From Melaminivora jejuensis (GTDB lineage Bacteria > Pseudomonadota > Gammaproteobacteria > Burkholderiales > Burkholderiaceae_C): a stretch of DNA of 64,000 nucleotides. Below the pieces are notes generated by a model. The model worked only from the letters and a program-made list of their open reading frames with translations. It was not told where the DNA came from and searched no databases. A program made the translations under genes and the position numbers. Positions within the stretch are counted from its first letter, which is position 1. Each line of letters starts with the position of its first letter. Positions 47,384 through 56,524 of the stretch are shown here, one piece after another. The stretch spans positions 3,162,001-3,226,000 of the forward strand of contig NZ_JACWIJ010000002.1 of assembly GCF_017811175.1 (NCBI RefSeq), read 5' to 3'.

Positions 47384-47546
47384 AGAGCGTGTTCACGATC
47401 CCCGCGCGGGTGCGCGGGCGCGGCCTCGGGCGGTCTGCGGCGTTGCAAATCCTCGCGATAGCACGGGCTATCGCTGCGGTTTGCGCCTGGCAGCCCATCC
47501 CGATCCGCACCAGTGCCCCTGCGCGCGGAGATCGTAAACACGCTCT
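47384..47546. mobile_element. 163-bp palindromic MITE-like element
   Basis: The ends AGAGCGTGTTCACGATC (47384-47400) and GATCGTAAACACGCTCT (47530-47546) are inverted repeats with 16 of 17 matches. The centre is another palindrome: GCAAATCCTCGCGATAGC, ACGG loop, GCTATCGCTGCGGTTTGC. It encodes nothing. This architecture matches a miniature inverted-repeat element or a similar dispersed hairpin repeat. It fills the gap between apt and the KefB-type antiporter. I see no target-site duplication with confidence (A/T-rich TA is possible). Confidence 0.65.
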
Positions 47547-47575
47547 AAGAAAGTGCGCTGGAAGCGGCTGTCCCC

Positions 47576-49561
47576 TCAGCCGCGCAGCAAGTGCTCCTCG
47601 CCCAGCGCCAGTGCCGTCGGGTGGCCCGATAGCACCAGCGTGTCGCCCGCCGCCAGCGCCAGCGTGCTGTCGGCGCTGGCGATGCGCCCGTCGGCGGTAC
47701 GCACGCTGACCAGGCGCACACCCGAGGGCGCCAGCGCCAGGTCGGCCGGCGCGTGGCCCAGCGCAGCCGCGCCGGCGGGCAGGGTGACCGAGGCCAGGCG
47801 CTCCTGGTCGCGCTCGGCCACGGTGTCGTCGTCGGCGCCGTGGAAGTAGCCGCGCAGCAGGTCGTAGCGTGCATCGCGCTGGTCGCGCACCAGGCGCAGC
47901 ACCCGGCGCATGGGCACGCCCAGCAGCGCCAGCGCGTGGCTGGCCAGCATCAGCGAGCCTTCGATGGCCTCGGGTACCACGGCGGTGGCGCCGGCGGCCT
48001 GCAACTGCTCCAGGTGGGCGTCGTTGTGCGTGCGCACCAGCACCGGCACGTGCGGCGCGTGTTCGCGCGTGCTGGCCAGCACGCGCAAGGCGGACTGCGT
48101 GTCCTGGTAGGTGACGACCACGGCAGCGGCGCGCGCCAGCCCGGCGGCCATCAGCGCCTGCAGCCGCGTGGCGTCGCCAAAGACCACCGAGTTGCCCGCC
48201 GCCGTCGCCTGGCGCACGCGGTCGGGATCCAGATCCAGTGCCATATAGGCAATGCCCTCGTGCTCCAGCATCCGCGCCAGGTTCTGGCCGCTGCGCCCAT
48301 AGCCGCAGATCAGCACGTGGCCGCTGGTGTTGATGGCCTGGCGCGCAATGGTGGTGACCTGCAGCGATTGCTGCAGCCAGTCGCTGGCGGCCAGCCGCAT
48401 GACGATGCGGTTGCTGTGCTGCACCAGAAACGGCGTGGCCAGCATGGACAGCACCATGGCCGCCAGCACCGGGTTCATCAGCGCCGGCTCGATCAGCGCG
48501 TGCGTCTGCATCAGGCTCAGCAGCACGAAGCCGAACTCGCCGGCCTGCGCGGCATACAGCGCGGCGCGCAGCGCCACGCCCGCCGTCGCTCCCTGCGCGC
48601 GCGCCAGGGCGGTGATGATGGCCGTCTTGATGGCCAGCGGCCCGAGCAGCAGGAACAGCACCAGCGCCCAGTGCTCCAGCAGGATGTGCCAGTCCAGCAT
48701 CATCCCCACGGTCATGAAGAACAGGCCCAGCAGCACGTCGTGGAAGGGCCGGATGTCGATGCCCACCTGGTGGCGGTACTGCGTCTCGGACACCAGCACG
48801 CCGGCGATGAAGGCGCCCAGCGCCAGCGACAGTCCGGCCAGCTCGGTCAGCCAGGCCAGGCCCAGGGTGACCAGCAGCAGGTTGAGCATGAACAGCTCGT
48901 CGCTCTTCCTGCGCGCCACCAGGGTCAGCCACCAGCGCATGACGCGCTGGCCGCCCACCAGCAGCACGCCCACCAGCAGCGCCGCCTTGACCAGCGCCAG
49001 GCCCAGCGCCAGCAGCAACTGGTCGGGCGAGGAGCCCAGCGCCGGGATCAGCACCAGCAGCGGCACCACCGCCAAGTCCTGGAACAGCAAGATGCCCAGA
49101 ATGCGCTGGCCGTGCTCGCTGTCGAGCTCGGCGCGCTCGGCCAGCAGCTTGACCACGATGGCGGTGCTGCTCATGGCCAGCGTGCCGCCCAGCGCCAGCG
49201 CCGACTGCCAGCCCAGCTGCCACACCGGCGTGCCCCAGCGCGACAGGACGAGCAGCGCGCCGGTGAACACCAGCATGGACACGGCCACCTGCGCCAGCCC
49301 CAGGCCGAAGACGTGGCGGCGCATGGCACGCAGCTTGGACAGGTTGAATTCCAGCCCGATGGTGAACATCAGAAAGACCACGCCGAACTCGCCCAGGTGG
49401 CGCACGCCCTCAGAGTTGCGCGTCAGCGCCAGCGCGTGCGGGCCGATCAAGATGCCCGCCGCCAGGTAGCCCATCATGGGCGGCAGGCGCAGGCTGCGGC
49501 ACGCCACCACGCCCAGCACAGCGGCCAGCAGGTACAGCAAAGTCAGGGCGAGTGAGGACAT
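47576..49561 (-). CDS. KefB/CPA2-type monovalent cation:proton antiporter
   Basis: A 661-residue membrane protein with about 12 hydrophobic helices in residues 1-385 ([38 protein letters not shown] start, shown by its ends [10 protein letters not shown] and GILIGPHAL). A cytosolic TrkA-N domain ([12 protein letters not shown] near residue 420) and a C-terminal TrkA-C domain (about 575-661) follow. This three-part layout is that of glutathione-gated K+ efflux proteins (KefB/KefC) and relatives. No KefF/KefG-like partner is adjacent, so gating by glutathione adducts is uncertain. The start is at ATG 49561. Confidence 0.9.
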   Translation of the reverse strand: MSSLALTLLYLLAAVLGVVACRSLRLPPMMGYLAAGILIGPHALALTRNSEGVRHLGEFGVVFLMFTIGLEFNLSKLRAMRRHVFGLGLAQVAVSMLVFTGALLVLSRWGTPVWQLGWQSALALGGTLAMSSTAIVVKLLAERAELDSEHGQRILGILLFQDLAVVPLLVLIPALGSSPDQLLLALGLALVKAALLVGVLLVGGQRVMRWWLTLVARRKSDELFMLNLLLVTLGLAWLTELAGLSLALGAFIAGVLVSETQYRHQVGIDIRPFHDVLLGLFFMTVGMMLDWHILLEHWALVLFLLLGPLAIKTAIITALARAQGATAGVALRAALYAAQAGEFGFVLLSLMQTHALIEPALMNPVLAAMVLSMLATPFLVQHSNRIVMRLAASDWLQQSLQVTTIARQAINTSGHVLICGYGRSGQNLARMLEHEGIAYMALDLDPDRVRQATAAGNSVVFGDATRLQALMAAGLARAAAVVVTYQDTQSALRVLASTREHAPHVPVLVRTHNDAHLEQLQAAGATAVVPEAIEGSLMLASHALALLGVPMRRVLRLVRDQRDARYDLLRGYFHGADDDTVAERDQERLASVTLPAGAAALGHAPADLALAPSGVRLVSVRTADGRIASADSTLALAAGDTLVLSGHPTALALGEEHLLRG

Positions 49562-49627
49562 GCGCGATCGTAACGGCATGGCTGCAGGCCGTGGAAGCGC
49601 TGCATAAAACATGGGTGTTTTTCGCCT

Positions 49628-49659
49628 CTAGGCCTTGCTGGACAAGCGCTGACAGCTAC
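49628..49659 (+). repeat. short intergenic repeat, copy 12
   Basis: It reads CTAGGCCTTGCTGGACAAGC then GCTGACAGCTAC. This is the only copy found between divergent genes (antiporter and TetR). Confidence 0.7.
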
Positions 49660-49740
49660 ATTAAGGGTAGCAAATTGTTGGCTCTGGCAACGCCCGCGTA
49701 GGGCGGTGCAGGGAGCTACAGCATTGGCCAGGATTGAAAA

Positions 49741-49760
49741 AATCAAACAAACGTTTGATT
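49741..49760. promoter_or_regulatory. TetR operator
   Basis: AATCAAAC-N4-GTTTGATT is a perfect 8+4+8 inverted repeat ending 21 bases before the TetR start codon. TTGAAA at 49734-49739 could be the -35, which the operator would overlap. Its position implies autoregulation of the TetR-RND operon. Confidence 0.75.
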
Positions 49761-49781
49761 GGCATGGTTTAATGCGCGCCG

Positions 49782-50507
49782 ATGTCCGCTCTGCCTCCTG
49801 ATTCCCGCCCTGCTGCCTCCTGCCCGGTCTGCCCCGGCGCCGAGCCGCAGGCCCAGCCCGCGCGCACCCGGCTGCTGCTGGCGGCGCTCAAGCTGTTTGC
49901 CGCGCACGGCTACGACCGCACCTCGATCCGCGCCATCGCCGCCGAGGCGCAGACCAACGTGGCGGCGGTGAGCTACTACTTCGGCGACAAGGCGGCGCTG
50001 CACGCCGCGCTGTTTGCCGACCCGTTCGGCTCGCTGGCCGCGCTGGTGCCCGACCTGTCCCGCCCCGGCCTGTCGCTGCGCATCGCGCTGTTGCGCTTTT
50101 TCGAGGGCGCGCTGGCGCCACTGCACCACAGCGAGATGGCGCAGCAGATGGTGCGCCTGTACCTGCGCCAGATGCTGGAGCCGGCAGACCAGCGCCAGCC
50201 CGTGGCCGGGCACGATGTCGATGTCTCCAGCCGCGTCATCGCCGAACTGCTGCAGCGCCACCTGCGGCTGCCTGCCGCAGACGACGACCTGCAGCGCCTG
50301 GCCTGCGCCGTCAGCGGCCTGGCGCACCAGGTCTGGTGCCAGCACGAGACCCTGGTCGCGCAGCAGCCGCAATTGCTGGCCACGCCCGAGGCGCTGCAGC
50401 AATGGGCCGAGCGCCTGACCGACTACGCCCTGGCCATGGTGGCTGCCGAGCGCCGCCGCATCCGCCGTCGCCCCGTCGGCCCCTCCACCCCTGCCGCCAC
50501 ACCATGA
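49782..50507 (+). CDS. TetR/AcrR-family regulator of the RND efflux operon
   Basis: A 241-residue regulator with an N-terminal TetR helix-turn-helix (TRLLLAALKLFAAHGYDRTSIRAIA, shown by LFAAHGYDRTSIRAIA; then NVAAVSYYFGDKAALH). The C-terminal ligand domain resembles the CerR/DUF1956 type (MVRLYLRQMLEP). Its stop overlaps the start of the outer-membrane efflux gene by four bases, so it is the first gene of the operon it probably represses. An ideal operator lies just upstream. Confidence 0.88.
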   Translation: MSALPPDSRPAASCPVCPGAEPQAQPARTRLLLAALKLFAAHGYDRTSIRAIAAEAQTNVAAVSYYFGDKAALHAALFADPFGSLAALVPDLSRPGLSLRIALLRFFEGALAPLHHSEMAQQMVRLYLRQMLEPADQRQPVAGHDVDVSSRVIAELLQRHLRLPAADDDLQRLACAVSGLAHQVWCQHETLVAQQPQLLATPEALQQWAERLTDYALAMVAAERRRIRRRPVGPSTPAATP

Positions 50508-52156
50508 AACCATCCCCTGTGCTGCGCGCCGCCGTGCTCGCTGCCGCGCCTGTGCTGCTCACCGCCTGCGCCGTCTCGCGCCCGCCGCCGCAGGTGCAGG
50601 CCAGCGCCCCCAGCGCCTGGCAGGCGCCGCTGCCCAGCCTGCCGCACGGCGGCAGTGTCGATGGGCTGCTCGACTGGTGGCGCTCCAGCCTGGACGATGC
50701 GCTGCTGACCGGCCTGATCGCCGATGCCCAGGCCCTGGCCCCGAGCGTGGCCCAGGCCGGCGCCCAGCTGGCGCAGGTGCGCGCCCAGCAGGTGGCGGCG
50801 CGCTCGGCGCTGCTGCCCGGCGTGGATGCGCAGGCCAGCGCCAGCCGGGGTTTCAACGAGCAGCTGGGCACGCTGGCCAGCGTGGCCCAGGTGGGCGCCC
50901 AGGCGGCCTGGGAGCTGGATGTGTTCGGCGGCAACGCCGCGCAGCTGGACGCCGCGCGCGCCCGCGGCAGCGCTGCCGCCGCCCAGTGGCACGAGGCGCG
51001 CGTGGCCGTGGCCGCCGAGGTGGCGCAGCACTACAGCGCCTGGCAGACCTGCCAGCGCCAGCTGGCCGTGGCCGAGGCCGACGCCCACTCGCGCGGCGAG
51101 ACGGCGCGCCTGTCGGTCGAGAGCGAGCGCGCCGGCTTCACCGCGCCGGCCACCGCCGCCCTGGCCACGGCCAGCCATGCCGATGCGCGGGCGCGCGTCG
51201 CCCAGCAGCGGCTGCAGTGCGAGATCGGCGTCAAGACACTGGTCGCCCTGAGCGGGCGCGACGAGACTTTGCTGCGCACCCAGTTGGCCGCCGCGCCGCC
51301 GCTGCCCGCCACCGGCGCGCTGTTTGCCCTGCCGGCGCTGCCGGCGCAGCTGCTGGCCCAGCGCCCGGACGTGTATGCCGCCGAGCGCGAAGTCGCCGCC
51401 GCCAGCGCCGAGGTCGGCGCTGCCGAGGCGGCGCGCTACCCGCGCCTGCAGCTGCTCGGCTCCATCGGCGCCGGCACGGTGCGCACCGGCGTCATGGATG
51501 CCACCAGCACCACCTGGTCGATCGGGCCGGTGGCGCTGTCGGTGCCGCTGTTCGATGCAGGCCGGCGCGCCGCCCAGGCCGAGGCCGCGCAGGCGCGCTA
51601 CGAGCTGGCCGCCAGCCGCTACCGCGCCGTGGTGCGCCAGGCCGTGGCCGAGGTCGAGCAAGGCCTGGCGCGCCTGGCCAGCACCGCCGAGCGCGCCGGC
51701 AGCGCGCAGCAGGCGGCAGCGGGCTACCGGCGCTCCTTCGAGGCCACGCAGGCGCGTTGGCAGGCCGGCCTGGCCAGCCTGGTCGAGCTCGAAGATGCGC
51801 GCCGGATGCAGCTGGCCTCGGAGACGGCGCTGGTGGCGCTGGAGCACGAGCGCCTGTCGGCCTGGATCGCCCTGTACCGCGCTGCCGGCGGGGGCTGGAC
51901 GCGCGCGCTGGATGCGCCGGTGGTAGTGGGGGAGCACCCTCACCCCAGCCCTCTCCCGCACGCGGGAGAGGGAGCCAATCCGGCGCCAGCGCCACAGCAC
52001 GCAAGCGCGGACGGTGCGACACCGCAGCGTGCGGACGGTGCCGCCGGTGCAACACCACAGCGTGCGGATGGTGCTGCCGCTGTAACGCCACGCTCTGCAG
52101 CCGCGCCGTGCATTGCCCCAGCTCCCTCTCCCGCGTGCGGGAGAGGGTGGGGGTGA
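50504..52156 (+). CDS. RND efflux outer membrane lipoprotein (NodT family), C-terminus extended by a repeat
   Basis: A 550-residue outer-membrane channel protein. A lipoprotein signal (LLTAC, Cys22) precedes two OEP repeats of TolC-like coiled coils (QVRAQQVAARSALLPGVDAQ, then QRPDVYAAEREVAAASAEVGAAEAARYPRL-type second half). The family normally ends near residue 478 (LYRAAGGGWTRAL). Here the frame runs on about 70 residues through an inverted REP pair, giving HPSPLPHAGEG and repeated ATPQRADGAA peptides. The extension may be tolerated because the C-terminus is periplasmic and flexible. It is the second gene of the operon. Confidence 0.88.
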   Translation: MKPSPVLRAAVLAAAPVLLTACAVSRPPPQVQASAPSAWQAPLPSLPHGGSVDGLLDWWRSSLDDALLTGLIADAQALAPSVAQAGAQLAQVRAQQVAARSALLPGVDAQASASRGFNEQLGTLASVAQVGAQAAWELDVFGGNAAQLDAARARGSAAAAQWHEARVAVAAEVAQHYSAWQTCQRQLAVAEADAHSRGETARLSVESERAGFTAPATAALATASHADARARVAQQRLQCEIGVKTLVALSGRDETLLRTQLAAAPPLPATGALFALPALPAQLLAQRPDVYAAEREVAAASAEVGAAEAARYPRLQLLGSIGAGTVRTGVMDATSTTWSIGPVALSVPLFDAGRRAAQAEAAQARYELAASRYRAVVRQAVAEVEQGLARLASTAERAGSAQQAAAGYRRSFEATQARWQAGLASLVELEDARRMQLASETALVALEHERLSAWIALYRAAGGGWTRALDAPVVVGEHPHPSPLPHAGEGANPAPAPQHASADGATPQRADGAAGATPQRADGAAAVTPRSAAAPCIAPAPSPACGRGWG

Positions 52157-52159
52157 GGG
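51937..52159. repeat. inverted REP pair (REPIN-like) inserted at the end of the efflux outer-membrane gene
   Basis: CCCTCACCCCAG plus the hairpin CCCTCTCCCGC-AC-GCGGGAGAGGG (51949-51972) is repeated in inverse orientation at 52124-52159 (hairpin CCCTCTCCCGC-GT-GCGGGAGAGGG, then TGGGGGTGAGGG). Between them are about three degenerate tandem units of roughly 33 bp (GCGTGCGGACGGTGC..., twice clearly). This is the form of REP doublets spread by RAYT transposases. No RAYT gene is in the window. Confidence 0.8.
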
Positions 52160-52231
52160 CCTGCGCTCCGCCAGCGCTGCCTGCCCTAGCCCCCTCCACG
52201 CCCGACCTACCCCTCTTTTCGCCCACCCGCC

Positions 52232-53419
52232 ATGCCCCGCCCGAAAACCCTCCAGACCCTGATCGCCCTGGCCGTGCTGGCCCTGGCCGCCGGCAGTGGC
52301 GCGCTGCTGGCCAGCCGCGCCTCGCACGCTGACACCCCGGCAGCCGCCGCCCCCGCGCCGCGCCCGGCGCTCACCGTGACCGTGGTGCAGCCGCGCGCCG
52401 GCCAGGTGCAGGAGCGCCTGGCGGCCAACGGCAACATCGCCGCTTGGCAGGAGGCCAGCATCGGCTCCGAGGCCAACGGCCTGCGCCTGACCGAGGTGCG
52501 CGTCAACGTCGGCGACCAGGTGCGCGCCGGCCAAGTGCTGGCCACCTTCGCCCCCGAGACCGTGCAGGCCGAGGTGGCGCAGGCGCGCGCCAGCCTGCTG
52601 GAAGCCCGCGCAGCCGCTGCCGACGCCCAGGCCAACGCCGAGCGCGCCAAAACGCTCACCGCCTCGGGCGCCCTGAGCCAGCAGCAGATCCAGCAATACG
52701 CCACTGCCGCGCAGACCGCGCAGGCGCGCGTCGAGGCGGCGCAGGCCATGCTGCACGTGCAGGAGCTGCGCCTCCAGCGCACCCAGGTGCTGGCGCCCGA
52801 TGCCGGCGTGATCTCGGCGCGCAACGCCACCGTGGGCGCCGTGGTCGGCGCCGGCACCGAGCTGTTTCGCCTGGTGCGCCGGGGCCGGCTGGAGTGGCGC
52901 GCCGAGGTCGGCGCGTCCGACCTGCCGCGCATCCGCCCCGGCATGAGCGTGCAGGTCAGCGCCGCCAGCGGCGCGCAGGTGCCGGGCACGGTGCGCATGT
53001 TGGCGCCCACCGTCGATCCGGCCACGCGCAACGCTCTGGTCTATGTCGATCTGCCGCAGCATCCGGACGTGCGCGCCGGCATGTATGCGCGCGGCGACTT
53101 CCGGCTGGGCGAGCGCGCCGGCCTGACGCTGCCGCTGTCGGCTATCGTGGTGCGCGACGGTTTCTCCAACGTCTTCGAAGTCGGCGAGGGCGCGCGCGTC
53201 CACATGCGCCGCGTGCGCACCGGCGAGCGCTCGGGCGAGCGGGTGGAAATCCTGCAGGGCGTGGCCCCGCAGGCGCGCATCGTGCGCCAGGGCGGAACCT
53301 TCCTGAACGACGGCGACACCGTGCGCGTGGCCGCCGACGCCCCCACTCCCGCTCCAGGAGATTCAGAGCCAAATCCGGCGAAAACGCCCGCTGGGCAAGC
53401 GCAGACAGCTATCAAATAA
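52232..53419 (+). CDS. RND efflux periplasmic adaptor (membrane fusion protein)
   Basis: A 395-residue HlyD/AcrA-type adaptor. A single N-terminal membrane anchor or uncleaved signal (about 10-28) is followed by the lipoyl half-motif (ANGNIAAWQEASIGSEANG, VNVGDQVRAGQVLA). A helical hairpin (about 110-180), the second lipoyl half (VLAPDAGVIS) and beta-barrel/membrane-proximal domains complete it. It links the inner-membrane pump to the outer-membrane channel. The last 15 or so residues (NPAKTPAGQAQTAIK) are encoded by a short intergenic repeat copy that also provides the stop codon. Confidence 0.9.
   Translation: MPRPKTLQTLIALAVLALAAGSGALLASRASHADTPAAAAPAPRPALTVTVVQPRAGQVQERLAANGNIAAWQEASIGSEANGLRLTEVRVNVGDQVRAGQVLATFAPETVQAEVAQARASLLEARAAAADAQANAERAKTLTASGALSQQQIQQYATAAQTAQARVEAAQAMLHVQELRLQRTQVLAPDAGVISARNATVGAVVGAGTELFRLVRRGRLEWRAEVGASDLPRIRPGMSVQVSAASGAQVPGTVRMLAPTVDPATRNALVYVDLPQHPDVRAGMYARGDFRLGERAGLTLPLSAIVVRDGFSNVFEVGEGARVHMRRVRTGERSGERVEILQGVAPQARIVRQGGTFLNDGDTVRVAADAPTPAPGDSEPNPAKTPAGQAQTAIK
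53381..53412 (+). repeat. short intergenic repeat, copy 13, inside the adaptor gene's 3' end
   Basis: It reads AAAACGCCCGCTGG then GCAAGCGCAGACAGCTAT. It is read in frame as the end of the adaptor protein and runs directly into the AAGGAG ribosome site of the pump gene. Confidence 0.75.
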
Positions 53420-53428
53420 GGAGTGGCC

Positions 53429-56400
53429 ATGAACCTCTCGGCCTGGTCTATCCGCAACCCCATACCGGCAGCCATGCTGTTCGTGCTGCTCACCCTGGGC
53501 GGCCTGATGGCGTTTCGCTCCATGAAGGTGCAGAACTTCCCGGACATGGATCTGCCCATCGTCATCGTCCAGGCAGCACTGCCCGGCGCGGCGCCGGGGC
53601 AGCTCGAAGCCGACGTGGCGCGCAAGATCGAGAACGCCATCGCCACCACCCAGGGCCTCAAGCACATCAGCACCACGCTGGTTGATGGCATGGCCTCGAT
53701 TGCCGCCGAGTTCCAGCTGGAAAAGCCGGTGCAGGAGGCGGTGGACGACGTGCGCTCGGCGGTGGCGCGGGTGCGCTCGGATCTGCCAGCCGACCTGCGC
53801 GACCCCATCATCAACAAGTTCGAGTTCACGGCGCAGCCGATTGCGGCGTTCGCCATCTCTTCGAGCGCCATGGACGACGAGGCGCTGTCGTGGTTCATCG
53901 ACGACACGTTGACGCGCCGCCTGCTCACCGTGCCCGGCGTGGGTGCGGTCAGCCGCGTCGGCGGGGTCACGCGCGAGGTGCGCGTGGCGCTCGATCCACT
54001 CAAGCTGCAGGCGCTGGGCGCGACGGCGGCGGATGTCTCGCGCCAGGTGCGCCAGGTGCAGCTGGAGAGCGCCGGCGGACGCGCCGAGATCGCCGGCGCC
54101 GAGCAGGCGCTGCGCACCCAGGCCACGGTGCAGACCGCCGCCGAGCTGGCGCGCCTGGAGATCGCCCTGCCCGGCGGGCGCCATGTGCGCCTGGATCAGC
54201 TGGCGCGCATCGAGGACACCGTGGCCGAGCCGCGCTCGGCGGCCATGCTGGACGGCAAGCCGGTCATCGGCTTCGAGGTCACGCGCAGCCGCGGCGCCAG
54301 CGAGATCGAGGTCGGCGCCGGCGTGCAGCAGGCGCTGGATGCGCTGCGCGCCGAGCACCCCGACCTGCAGATGCAGCGCACGGTGGACTTCGTGGACATC
54401 GCGCAGGACGAGTACGACAGCTCCATGCGGCTGCTCTACGAGGGCGCCATCCTGGCCGTGGTCGTGGTCTGGCTGTTCCTGCGCGACTGGCGCGCCACGG
54501 TGGTCTCGGCGGTGGCGCTGCCGCTGTCGGTCATCCCGGCCTTCATCGGGATGCAGATGCTGGGTTTCTCCATCAACATCATCACGCTGCTGGCGCTGTC
54601 GCTGGTGGTCGGCATCCTGGTGGACGATGCCATTGTCGAGGTGGAAAACATCGTGCGCCACCTGAGGATGGGCAAGACGCCGTACCAGGCGGCGATGGAG
54701 GCGGCCGACGAGATCGGCCTGGCCGTCATTGCCACCACCTTCACGCTGATCGCGGTGTTTTTGCCTACGGCCTTCATGAGCGGCATTGCCGGGCGCTTTT
54801 TCAAGCAGTTCGGCTGGACGGCGGCGCTGGCGGTGTTCTTCTCGCTGGTCGTGGCGCGGCTGCTCACGCCCATGATGTCGGCCTACATGCTCAAGCCCAT
54901 GGTGGACTTGGAGCGCGAGCCGCGCTGGCTGGCCGCCTACATGCGCGCCTCCGAGTGGTGCATCCGCCACCGGCTGTGGACGCTGATCGGCGCGCTGCTG
55001 TTCTTCATCGCTTCGCTGGCGCTGATTCCGCTGCTGCCCTCGGGCTTCATCCCGGCGGACGACAACGCCCAGACCCAGGTCACACTGGAGCTGCCGCCCG
55101 GCACCCGGCTCGACGACACCCGCGCCATTGCCCGCCTGGCCGCCGAGCGCGCCATGCAGGTGGGCCACATCGAGAGCATCTACACGGCCATCGGCGCCGG
55201 CTCGGCAGGGGCTGACCCGGCGTCGAGCAGCGCCGCTTCGGCCGACCCGCGCATCGCCACGCTCACCCTGCGCATGACGCCGCGCAGCGAGCGCCCGCGC
55301 AAGCAGGTCATCGAGGAGCAGTTGCGCGCGGCCATGCAGGACGTGCCGGGCGTGCGCGTCAAGGTGGGCCTGGGCGGCTCCAACGACAAATACATCGTGG
55401 CCCTGGCCAGCGACGACCCGCAGGCGCTGGCCAGCAGCGCGCGCGCCGTCGAGCGCGAGTTGCGCACCATCGGCGGCATCGGCGGCATCAGCTCCAACGC
55501 CAGCCTGGTGCGCCCGGAGATCGCCATCCGCCCCGACTTCGCTCGCGCCGCCGACCTGGGCGTGACCTCGCAGGCCATCGCCGAGACGCTGCGCGTGGCC
55601 ACCGTGGGCGACTACGAGCAATACCTGCCCAAGCTGAATCTGGCGCAGCGCCAGGTGCCCATCGTGGTGCGCCTGCAGGATGCGGCGCGCGAAGACCTGG
55701 CGACACTGCAACGCCTCACCGTGCCGGGCAGCCGTGGGCCGGTGCGCCTCGATGAGGTGGCCGAGCTGGCGCTGGCCGGCGGCCCGGCGGTCATCAAGCG
55801 CTACGACCGCTCGCGCAACGTCAACTTCGAGATCGAGCTGGGCGCACGCGGCCTGGGCGAGGTGACCGAGGCCGTACACAACCTGCCCGCCGTGAAAAGC
55901 CTGCCGGCCAGCGTGCGCCTGATCAACGTCGGCGACGCGGAAATGATGGGCGAGCTGTTCGAGAGTTTCGGCCTGGCCATGCTCACGGGAGTGGTCTGCA
56001 TCTACATCGTGCTGGTGCTGCTGTTCAAGGACTTCCTGCAGCCGGTGACCATCCTGATGGCGCTGCCGCTGTCGCTGGGCGGTGCCTTCGTGGCGCTCTT
56101 GCTGGCGCGCCAGAGCTTTTCCATGCCGTCGCTGATCGGGCTGATCATGCTCATGGGCATTGCCACCAAGAACTCCATCTTGCTGGTCGAGTACGCCATC
56201 ATGGCCCGGCGCGAGCGCGGCATGAGCCGGCTCGACGCGCTACTGGACGCCTGCCACAAGCGCGCCCGGCCCATCATCATGACGACACTGGCCATGGGCG
56301 CTGGCATGATGCCGATCGCGCTGGGCCTGGGCGGCGCGGACATGAGTTTCCGCTCACCCATGGCCGTGGCCGTGATCGGCGGCCTGATCACCTCCACGGT

Positions 56401-56524
56401 GCTCAGCCTGCTGGTCGTGCCGGCCGCGTTCACCTGGGTCGATGATTTCGAGCACTGGCTGATCCGGCTGGTGCGCGGGCGCAGGGCACCAGCGTATGAT
56501 GAACGTTCTGTTACATCGCCATGA
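53429..56524 (+). CDS. RND efflux pump permease
   Basis: A 1031-residue inner-membrane transporter of the AcrB/MdtB (HAE1-like) class, with twelve helices and two large periplasmic loops. The proton-relay aspartate pair is present as Asp399-Asp400 in LVVGILVDDAIVEVENI. The start ATG 53429 has AAGGAG at ideal spacing (a GTG six bases upstream is less likely). With the NodT channel and the adaptor it forms a tripartite pump for hydrophobic or cationic toxic compounds; the substrate is unknown. Its stop overlaps the next gene's ATG by four bases. Confidence 0.93.
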   Translation: MNLSAWSIRNPIPAAMLFVLLTLGGLMAFRSMKVQNFPDMDLPIVIVQAALPGAAPGQLEADVARKIENAIATTQGLKHISTTLVDGMASIAAEFQLEKPVQEAVDDVRSAVARVRSDLPADLRDPIINKFEFTAQPIAAFAISSSAMDDEALSWFIDDTLTRRLLTVPGVGAVSRVGGVTREVRVALDPLKLQALGATAADVSRQVRQVQLESAGGRAEIAGAEQALRTQATVQTAAELARLEIALPGGRHVRLDQLARIEDTVAEPRSAAMLDGKPVIGFEVTRSRGASEIEVGAGVQQALDALRAEHPDLQMQRTVDFVDIAQDEYDSSMRLLYEGAILAVVVVWLFLRDWRATVVSAVALPLSVIPAFIGMQMLGFSINIITLLALSLVVGILVDDAIVEVENIVRHLRMGKTPYQAAMEAADEIGLAVIATTFTLIAVFLPTAFMSGIAGRFFKQFGWTAALAVFFSLVVARLLTPMMSAYMLKPMVDLEREPRWLAAYMRASEWCIRHRLWTLIGALLFFIASLALIPLLPSGFIPADDNAQTQVTLELPPGTRLDDTRAIARLAAERAMQVGHIESIYTAIGAGSAGADPASSSAASADPRIATLTLRMTPRSERPRKQVIEEQLRAAMQDVPGVRVKVGLGGSNDKYIVALASDDPQALASSARAVERELRTIGGIGGISSNASLVRPEIAIRPDFARAADLGVTSQAIAETLRVATVGDYEQYLPKLNLAQRQVPIVVRLQDAAREDLATLQRLTVPGSRGPVRLDEVAELALAGGPAVIKRYDRSRNVNFEIELGARGLGEVTEAVHNLPAVKSLPASVRLINVGDAEMMGELFESFGLAMLTGVVCIYIVLVLLFKDFLQPVTILMALPLSLGGAFVALLLARQSFSMPSLIGLIMLMGIATKNSILLVEYAIMARRERGMSRLDALLDACHKRARPIIMTTLAMGAGMMPIALGLGGADMSFRSPMAVAVIGGLITSTVLSLLVVPAAFTWVDDFEHWLIRLVRGRRAPAYDERSVTSP

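Noticed and set aside
46746..49223. A continuous minus-strand frame joining apt with most of the antiporter region
   Set aside because: The antiporter is read in another frame with full-length family similarity; the fused frame is open only because stops are rare at this GC content.
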